Assembly: GCA_913009765.1 (NCBI GenBank)
Contig: CAJVYT010000009.1
Coordinates: 1 to 31,781 of the forward strand
Direction: 5' to 3'
Origin: an uncultured candidate division Zixibacteria bacterium
GTDB taxonomy: Bacteria; Zixibacteria; MSB-5A5; GN15; FEB-12
Length of the DNA stretch: 31,781 nt
The position numbers and the translations under genes are program-made. Of the stretch, positions 26,020-31,781 are shown piece by piece. Under the pieces are notes generated by a model that searched no databases, was not told where the DNA came from, and saw only the letters and a program-made list of their open reading frames with translations. Positions within the stretch are counted from its first letter, which is position 1, and every line of letters starts with the position of its first letter.

Positions 26020-26045
26020 GTAGGGTTGAGGCATGCCTCAACCTA
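26020..26045 (+). repeat. REP-like GTAG hairpin, copy 4
   Basis: GTAG followed by a perfect 20-base palindrome, GGTTGAGGCA with TGCCTCAACC (26024-26043). It differs from copy 1 at 18449 by a few stem bases. Confidence 0.8.
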
Positions 26046-26069
26046 AAGATTGCACAATGTTAAGTGGTC

Positions 26070-26096
26070 GGCAGATGTCCTCGTTGTCTGCCCCTC
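26070..26096 (-). repeat. REP-like hairpin with degenerate head
   Basis: GGCAGA (26070-26075) pairs with TCTGCC (26087-26092). On the minus strand the head reads AGAGG rather than GTAGG, so this may be a decayed inverted copy. Confidence 0.4.
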
Positions 26097-26315
26097 TATC
26101 AAACGTCTCAAAATTTCTACACATTCTCACATCATTCGTAATTCTGTTCTTTCTATGAATAACTTAATTTTGAAAGAGAAAACTCTATGCATAAAAACAC
26201 TACAAATAATATTATCGAAAATGGCTTTAAGCCATTTGGGTAAGCAAAGCCATTTCGTTGTAACCGACTGTTCGCATGTCAGTTATCTGCGATATTAATG
26301 AGTCAGACGCAGTCT

Positions 26316-26344
26316 GTAGGTTCCCTTTATATGCGAAACGAACC
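26316..26344 (+). repeat. Decayed REP-like GTAG element
   Basis: GTAG followed by GGTTC (26319-26323), which pairs with GAACC (26340-26344) around a 16-base loop. Weak stem, but the head and position in a repeat cluster fit the family. Confidence 0.45.
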
Positions 26345-26377
26345 CATTTTGAATTGAAGGACTGGTTCCCCGACCAA

Positions 26378-26475
26378 GAGACTGTGTCGCAATAGGCAAT
26401 GTCAGTTCACAAACCCACTTCGTGGCTTCAGGAACAGACACAACATGGAGACAATTTGTATTGTGACACAGTCTC
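26378..26475. repeat. Inverted-repeat element enclosing a GTC..GAC hairpin (copy C)
   Basis: Outer arms GAGACTGTGTCGCAATA (26378-26394) and TATTGTGACACAGTCTC (26459-26475) pair over 17 bases with one mismatch. Inside is GTCAGTTC (26401-26408) with GAACAGAC (26432-26439) and an inner CCAC/GTGG stem. It lies 25 bases beyond the enolase stop, so it may also help end that transcript. Confidence 0.7.
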
Positions 26476-26500
26476 CAAGCTCAGAGTGACTTAATTTAAT

Positions 26501-27808
<1,308 letters not shown>

Positions 27809-27955
27809 TCATAATAGATTTTTCTTACTTTTTGACAACTTATATACACTTAATGGTATCGGCAAGATTAAATTATGTTGAAAATAATGTTTTTCAAGAA
27901 ATTTACTAATTTTTTTACTTGCGGGTAAATAGTCAAATAGGTATAATTTTTACCG

Positions 27956-29371
27956 ATGTTAGAATCAATCACAAACATTATAAACGCAATTTCCGGCTTT
28001 GTATGGGGACCATACATGGCATCGCTATTGTTAGCAACCGGATTAGTGCTGACTGTACGGATGGTGTTAATACAGGTACGTGGGTTTGCCCATGGTGTGG
28101 CAATTGCTGCCGGCAAGTATGATGACCCTAATCTTAAAGGTCAGTTAACTCATTTTCAGGCATTGTCGGCTGCTTTATCGGCAACTATCGGAATTGGAAA
28201 TATCGCAGGTGTGGCTCTTGCATTATATTGGGGCGGACCGGGTGCGATATTCTGGATGTGGGTAACGGCATTTTTTGGCATGGCAATTAAATTTGCCGAG
28301 TGTACTTTGGCTATTCAATATCGTAAGATTGACCCCGATGGTAATGTTCGAGGCGGTCCGATGTATTATATTGAAATGGGTATGCCGAAATATTTTAAAC
28401 CGCTTGCCTATATGTTTGCATCGTTTGTTGCTATTGGTGCTTTGGGTGCGGGAAATATGGTGCAGTCAAATACAATGGCTCACTCGTTAGTTGATGCATT
28501 AGCAGTTCCTGCCGAGAGCGAAACAATGTTTCGATGGATATTCGGTTTTATTTTAGCAGGTATGACCGGTGCTGTTATTATCGGCGGTATTAAAAGAATC
28601 GGTGTGGTGGCATCTTATTTAGTACCGTTTATGTCTGTTATTTATGTTGTGTCCGGTTTAATAGCTCTTTTTGTAAATTATGATCAAGTTTTACCGGCTT
28701 TTCAGTTAATTTTTTATCATGCCTTTAATCCAACCGCTGTCGTTGGCGGTGCCACAGGTGGGGCGACTATTTGGATGACATTCAGCTGGGGCTTACGTCG
28801 CGGATTATTTTCTAACGAAGCGGGGCAGGGGTCGGCTGCGATGGCACATGCAACTGCAAAAGTTGACGAGCCGGTTCGTGAGGGGTTAGTTGCCATGCTT
28901 GGACCGTTTATTGATACTATTGTTATTTGTTCGATAACTGCATTGGTTATTATATCAACCGGAGTATGGGCGAATGGTGAAACCGGAGCTGTTTTGACCA
29001 TGACTGCATTTGAGACCGCACTTCCGGGGTTCGGACAATGGATGGTTGTTATAGCTGTTATATTATTTGCGTTCTCAACTATTGTGGCGTGGTCGTATTA
29101 TGGTGAAAAAGGTATTGAATATCTGGGCGGGTCAAAATCGAAACTTCCATATAAATGGATTTTTATAATATTTACCTTGTTGGGTGCAACGCTTGATTTG
29201 GAACCGGTTTGGAATTTTGCCGATGCTGCCAATGGGTTGATGTCGACACCGAACTTGATTGCTTTGATATTCTTATCGGGTGCGGTTGTGAAGATTTCCA
29301 AGAAATATATGGATGAGAAAAAAGCCGGCAAACACGTGCCTTATAAAGATAGAAAAGCTCCAGTAGCGTAG
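27956..29371 (+). CDS. Alanine/glycine:cation symporter (AGCS family)
   Basis: A 471-residue inner-membrane transporter with about ten or eleven hydrophobic helices, importing alanine or glycine with sodium. Family signatures are ATIGIGNIAGVA (76-87), GGPMYYIEMG (133-142), GAGNMVQSNT (164-173) and RRGLFSNEAGQGSAAMAHA (281-299). The C-terminal tail is cytosolic and Lys-rich. No strong ribosome binding site precedes the ATG at 27956. The next gene begins only 8 bases after its stop, so they are probably co-transcribed. The exact substrate is inferred from the family. Confidence 0.92.
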   Translation: MLESITNIINAISGFVWGPYMASLLLATGLVLTVRMVLIQVRGFAHGVAIAAGKYDDPNLKGQLTHFQALSAALSATIGIGNIAGVALALYWGGPGAIFWMWVTAFFGMAIKFAECTLAIQYRKIDPDGNVRGGPMYYIEMGMPKYFKPLAYMFASFVAIGALGAGNMVQSNTMAHSLVDALAVPAESETMFRWIFGFILAGMTGAVIIGGIKRIGVVASYLVPFMSVIYVVSGLIALFVNYDQVLPAFQLIFYHAFNPTAVVGGATGGATIWMTFSWGLRRGLFSNEAGQGSAAMAHATAKVDEPVREGLVAMLGPFIDTIVICSITALVIISTGVWANGETGAVLTMTAFETALPGFGQWMVVIAVILFAFSTIVAWSYYGEKGIEYLGGSKSKLPYKWIFIIFTLLGATLDLEPVWNFADAANGLMSTPNLIALIFLSGAVVKISKKYMDEKKAGKHVPYKDRKAPVA

Positions 29372-29379
29372 GTTGTATT

Positions 29380-30210
29380 TTGATTCCTGATTCTTTAAAA
29401 CATCTCATTAAATTTGACAAATTAAAAAAAATTGGCTTTGATCAATGTGATAGTTATGTTCATAAAGATCATAGATGGGTTCTTCCTATAATTTTTGAAT
29501 ATCAAAAAATGGGTGTTTTACCAAAGCCTTGTAAATTGGTTATGTTTGATGCCCATGATGATGGACGTGAAATCTTACAAAAAGCTAAAGAGTTTATAAA
29601 AGAAGAGTATGATAAATTAACTACACAAAAAGTAATTAACATTTGCCGAGATCATTTATATAAACTTGATGGTGATTGGGTGAAAGCAGGGATGGAAATG
29701 GGGATAATCTCTAACGCGATAGTTTTTGGAGTTCACAGGCATAATAATGAAGGCGATTATACAGATCATAGAGGAAATTTACACTATTTGAAATCACTAG
29801 AATCACCAGGTGCAGAATTAAATAATGGAAGAAAATTAGGTGATTTATGTAACAGAATTCCAAATAAAAAAATATGGGATGATTTAAATTGGGTTCATTT
29901 AAATCAAAAAGGTTTTGAGTTTAAAAGGTCAGATGAAAAGTTCTTACTAGATATTGATTTAGATTGTTTTGCAATTAACTGGAATGGATATTATTTACCT
30001 TGGCCTGAAGAAGTGTATAGAGGAGAATTTTATAAAAAAAGTGATAATCATATTCCTTGGACTGGAAAGAGATTTTTTGATGGACTTGTAAAGCAAGCAG
30101 GTTTACTTACTATTGCAATGGAGCCGAATCATTGTGGAGGTGATGAAAAAGCGAATATAATTTTAAATGATATTAATAAATTTTTGTTTGATGATAGGTT
30201 AAAACTATAA
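29380..30210 (+). CDS. UPF0489-like protein (predicted arginase-fold metal hydrolase)
   Basis: A 276-residue protein that resembles the UPF0489 family (the family of human C5orf22). It has HRWVLPIIFEYQ (31-42), VMFDAHDDG (54-62) and LLDIDLDCFAIN (189-200), followed by AMEPNHCGG (246-254). The paired D-x-H-x-D and D-x-D-x-D motifs are placed like the two metal-binding segments of the arginase/deacetylase fold, so a metal-dependent hydrolase is a reasonable inference; no substrate is known. The start is TTG at 29380, 8 bases after the symporter stop; the protein would lack its N-terminus if a later ATG were used. It is more AT-rich than the symporter gene. Confidence 0.7.
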   Translation: MIPDSLKHLIKFDKLKKIGFDQCDSYVHKDHRWVLPIIFEYQKMGVLPKPCKLVMFDAHDDGREILQKAKEFIKEEYDKLTTQKVINICRDHLYKLDGDWVKAGMEMGIISNAIVFGVHRHNNEGDYTDHRGNLHYLKSLESPGAELNNGRKLGDLCNRIPNKKIWDDLNWVHLNQKGFEFKRSDEKFLLDIDLDCFAINWNGYYLPWPEEVYRGEFYKKSDNHIPWTGKRFFDGLVKQAGLLTIAMEPNHCGGDEKANIILNDINKFLFDDRLKL

Positions 30211-30260
30211 ATTGAATAATTCATGTCTTTTAAAGATGCTAATGTCTTTAACTCTTTGTT

Positions 30261-30348
30261 GTGTCTGGTCCTGATTCTCTGAAAGAGAATTGAGACCTGA
30301 CACTAATAACGTCAGTTCACAATTCGCCAAGGCGAATCAGGAACTGAC
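30261..30348. repeat. Double GTC..GAC hairpin element, copy D (best copy)
   Basis: Left hairpin: GTGTCTGGTC (30261-30270) with GACCTGACAC (30294-30303), inner stem ATTCTCT/AGAGAAT. Right hairpin: GTCAGTTC (30311-30318) with GAACTGAC (30341-30348), inner stem ATTCGCC/GGCGAAT. The two hairpins are the same unit in opposite orientation: CTGATTC occurs in the left arm and, on the minus strand, in the right arm. TAATAAC separates them. Confidence 0.8.
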
Positions 30349-30387
30349 GAAACACAAAACCGGTAACTCATCGATTATGTAGTTATC

Positions 30388-30414
30388 GTAGGGCGGGATC
30401 CCTGTGATCCCGCC
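30388..30414 (+). repeat. REP hairpin upstream of RAYT, forward
   Basis: GTAG head, then GGCGGGATC pairing perfectly with GATCCCGCC around the loop CCTGT. It forms an inverted pair with the next copy, 6 bases away, as in BIME arrangements. Confidence 0.85.
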
Positions 30415-30420
30415 TTAGAT

Positions 30421-30447
30421 GGCAGCATCACAGGGATCCCGCCCTAC
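30421..30447 (-). repeat. REP hairpin upstream of RAYT, inverted
   Basis: On the minus strand it has the same GTAG head, GGCGGGATC arm and CCTGT loop as its partner. The distal arm reads GATGCTGCC, with two changes that weaken the stem. Confidence 0.85.
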
Positions 30448-30463
30448 TACTCTTCATATGTGA

Positions 30464-30492
30464 TTGACATATTTACAATCTATTTATAATAT
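30464..30492 (+). promoter_or_regulatory. Promoter of the RAYT gene, likely leaderless transcript
   Basis: TTGACA (30464-30469) with TAATAT (30487-30492, spacing 17) or TATAAT (30485-30490, spacing 15). Transcription would begin near 30497-30500, essentially at the ATG (30498). No ribosome binding site is present, so a leaderless mRNA is likely. Confidence 0.6.
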
Positions 30493-30497
30493 ATTAT

Positions 30498-31001
30498 ATG
30501 TCAAAACTACTACGGTATTATGAAAAAGGGAGTATCTACTTTCTTACGGTTGTTACGCATCAAAGAAATAATATCCTTGTATCTTCATATACTTTTTTTA
30601 AAGAATCTTTAGACAAAATGGTTTCAAAACATAATATTGAACTCATCGCATGGGTCGTATTACCTGACCATTTTCATATTCTTATAGACCCAAAAGATAA
30701 TAATCCTGCATCTTTTATTCATGACTTTAAACTATCTTTTGGAGCATATTATCGAAAAGAAAAGAATCTCTATTCAGGTAGAGTATGGCAGAGTCGTTTT
30801 TGGGATCATATTATTAGAGACCAGCAAGATTATAATAATCATATAGATTACATCCATTATAATCCTGTAAAACATAGTTATGTAAATAGCCCCTTTGATT
30901 GGAATTATTCTTCAATAAATGAATTCGAAAAACGTGGATATTATCAGAAGGATTGGGGAGAAAAGAGAAGAATTGATTTTGACGGTGATTTCGGTGAATA
31001 A
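30498..31001 (+). CDS. REP-associated tyrosine transposase (RAYT, TnpA_REP-like)
   Basis: A 167-residue Y1 HUH single-strand endonuclease of the IS200/IS605-related TnpA_REP group. It begins YYEKGSIYFLTVVTHQR (7-23). The HUH metal-binding pair is in LPDHFHILI (H58, H60). The C-terminal block VWQSRFWDHIIRD (96-108) and DYIHYNPVKHSYV (117-129) is the RAYT signature and carries the likely nucleophile Y118. It ends in the usual DWG motif (152-154). These enzymes cut and join REP hairpins in vitro in E. coli and are usually single-copy and not IS-borne. Here GTAG-headed REP hairpins flank the gene on both sides, the closest 6 bases after its stop. Confidence 0.93.
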   Translation: MSKLLRYYEKGSIYFLTVVTHQRNNILVSSYTFFKESLDKMVSKHNIELIAWVVLPDHFHILIDPKDNNPASFIHDFKLSFGAYYRKEKNLYSGRVWQSRFWDHIIRDQQDYNNHIDYIHYNPVKHSYVNSPFDWNYSSINEFEKRGYYQKDWGEKRRIDFDGDFGE

Positions 31002-31007
31002 TGATAA

Positions 31008-31034
31008 GGCAGGATCACAGGGATCCTGCCCTAC
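31008..31034 (-). repeat. REP hairpin downstream of RAYT, inverted
   Basis: On the minus strand: GTAG, then GGCAGGATC pairing perfectly with GATCCTGCC around CCTGT. Against 30388-30414 the stem has a G-to-A change in one arm and the matching C-to-T change in the other. It could also act as a terminator for the RAYT mRNA, though no T-run follows on the plus strand. Confidence 0.87.
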
Positions 31035-31188
31035 TACTGCCGCCCACTATATTATATTCTTCAAGATAAAACTGGACAACTGATAATTATAATCGTAAGC
31101 TATATGCGGTTTTGAGATAGGTATATTCAGTTTTTATGACAATTGCCGATATATATATAAATGAGATTATTCTAAAGGGATATAGATA

Positions 31189-31709
31189 ATGAAATATTTA
31201 GTCACCGGCGGTGCCGGTTTTATTGGGTCAAATATAACTAAAAAATTAGTCGAAAAAGGTGAATCTGTACGGGTTCTTGACAATTTTTCGACCGGTAATA
31301 TTGATAATCTCAATGCGGTTATCAATGATATAGAACTGATTGATGGTGATATTCGGGATTTTTGGGTAGTTAAAAAAGCTGTTGAAGGGATTGATTATAT
31401 TTTACATCAAGCGGCTCTTCCATCGGTTCCCCGTTCGGTTGAAAATCCGCTTACCTCAAATGTTGTTAATGTTAACGGTACACTGCATTTGCTTGAAGCT
31501 GCCAAAAACGGCGGTGTGAAAAAAATGGTCATGGCGTCATCGTCGTCTGTCTATGGTGATGCTGTGGAACTTCCCAAGCATGAAGGTATGAGACCATCAC
31601 CGCTTTCACCTTATGCAGTGACAAAACTTACCAATGAATATTATTTAAAAGTATATTGGGAATTATACAAATTCCCGACTGTCGCACTACGCTATTTTAA
31701 TATCTTCGG
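31189..31709 (+). CDS. NAD-dependent sugar-nucleotide epimerase/dehydratase (3' part missing)
   Basis: The N-terminal 174 residues of an extended short-chain dehydrogenase. The Rossmann loop is TGGAGFIGS (6-14), DNFSTG follows the second strand (31-36), and the active site has SSSSVYGD (117-124) and the Y142-x3-K146 pair in PYAVTKL. AALPSVPRSVENP (75-87) resembles UDP-N-acetylglucosamine 4-epimerases (WbpP/TviC type), so a 4-epimerase for surface polysaccharide precursors is likely but not certain. AAAGGGA (31174-31180) precedes the ATG. Real coding sequence stops after NIFG. The open frame appears to run on to a stop at 31774-31776, but those last residues (beginning DRKSTRLNSSH) are translated adapter. 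Confidence 0.9.
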
Positions 31710-31781
31710 AGATCGGAAGAGCACACGTCTGAACTCCAGTCACACTGATATATCTCGTATGCCGTCTTCTGCTTGAAAAAA
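31710..31781. other. Illumina TruSeq/P7 adapter read-through (artefact)
   Basis: AGATCGGAAGAGCACACG begins the TruSeq adapter. It is followed by index ACTGATAT, then the P7 end ATCTCGTATGCC to CTGCTTG, and a run of A. The index equals that at the left end. All of this should be trimmed. Confidence 0.98.

Larger units (their letters stand above)
25886..26500. other. 615-base gene-free region with palindromic repeats
   Basis: An open frame of 82 codons at 26050-26298 starts inside repeat sequence and lacks any protein features, so I treat the region as non-coding. It contains GTAG-type hairpins at 26020-26045, 26070-26096 (head decayed) and 26316-26344, a palindrome AAATGGCTT-T-AAGCCATTT (26219-26237), and a nested inverted repeat at 26378-26475. 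The first ~130 bases show nothing. Confidence 0.65.
30211..30497. other. Intergenic repeat cluster upstream of the RAYT gene
   Basis: No gene. It holds a double GTC..GAC hairpin (30261-30348), an inverted pair of GTAG hairpins (30388-30447) and the predicted RAYT promoter (30464-30492). Confidence 0.75.

Noticed and set aside
26050..26298. Plus-strand open frame of 82 codons
   Set aside because: Begins in repeat sequence and crosses two palindromes; no ribosome binding site or family features.
29368..29385. GTAGGTTG at the symporter/UPF0489 junction as another REP
   Set aside because: It has the head-like bases but no following palindrome, and it overlaps the stop and start codons; most likely chance.
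30498..31001. The RAYT gene as a complete IS200/IS605 insertion sequence
   Set aside because: The protein has the RAYT-type C-terminal block, there is no accessory tnpB, and the flanking hairpins carry GTAG heads in inverted orientation, as REPs do rather than as IS200/IS605 left and right ends.

Overview
The window looks like one assembled contig from an AT-rich, Gram-negative-type bacterium of the FCB/Zixibacteria neighbourhood. Three things suggest this: a lipoprotein carrying a dockerin-like repeat pair and a C-terminal 'EQNYPNPFNPTT' sorting-type domain, signal-peptide and lipobox proteins, and single-copy groES-groEL behind a CIRCE operator. The phylum is an inference and the species cannot be named. 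Both ends are not biological. Bases 1-61 and 31710-31781 are Illumina P7/TruSeq adapter with the same 8-base index (ACTGATAT), so the genomic sequence runs only from about 62 to 31709.

Layout. Left end (62-464): GC-rich, gene-free, rich in short palindromes. 465-3134: aconitase (minus); its last ~700 bases are clearly more GC-rich than the rest. 3332-6404: a conserved housekeeping cluster, ispE-spoVG-tRNA-Gln-prs-rplY, closed by a Rho-independent terminator. 6471-10033: a compact GlcE-like FAD protein, a class II Fic protein behind repeated TGTTAAT motifs, a CoA-binding protein and prephenate dehydratase. 10030-12017 (minus): a cytidylate-kinase-like protein and a GT4 glycosyltransferase. 12096-18440 (plus): squalene/phytoene synthase family protein, DUF4139 protein, TPR protein and PriA helicase. 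18631-24266 (minus): dockerin lipoprotein, DUF3800 protein, groL and groS. 24698-27796: a small unknown protein, a lipoprotein and enolase. 27956-31709: an AGCS amino-acid/sodium symporter, a UPF0489 protein, a REP-associated tyrosine transposase (RAYT), and an NAD-dependent sugar epimerase cut off by the adapter.

The most interesting content lies between the genes. The right half carries four clusters of short palindromes (about 18449-18604, 20315-20694, 26020-26475 and 30261-31034). One family starts with GTAG followed by a hairpin, which is the form of a REP element. The best copies have a 9-bp stem and a CCTGT loop, and the stem sequence differs between copies with paired (compensatory) changes. 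Three of these REPs flank a RAYT gene, two as an inverted pair upstream and one just after its stop codon, so the enzyme and its likely substrate repeats sit together. A second hairpin family (GTC.G.TC ... GA.C.GAC), often in inverted pairs, occurs in the same four clusters. Separately, a 116-118 bp MITE-like element with 14-15 bp perfect inverted ends appears to have inserted into the loop of an older palindrome at 22128-22269, leaving a duplicated CTTTCG/TTTC.

Functionally the genes are mostly core metabolism (TCA cycle, isoprenoid precursors, PRPP, Phe biosynthesis, glycolysis), translation, replication restart and chaperones. Among them are AT-rich accessory singletons (Fic, DUF3800, the 127-aa unknown, UPF0489) that look independently acquired.
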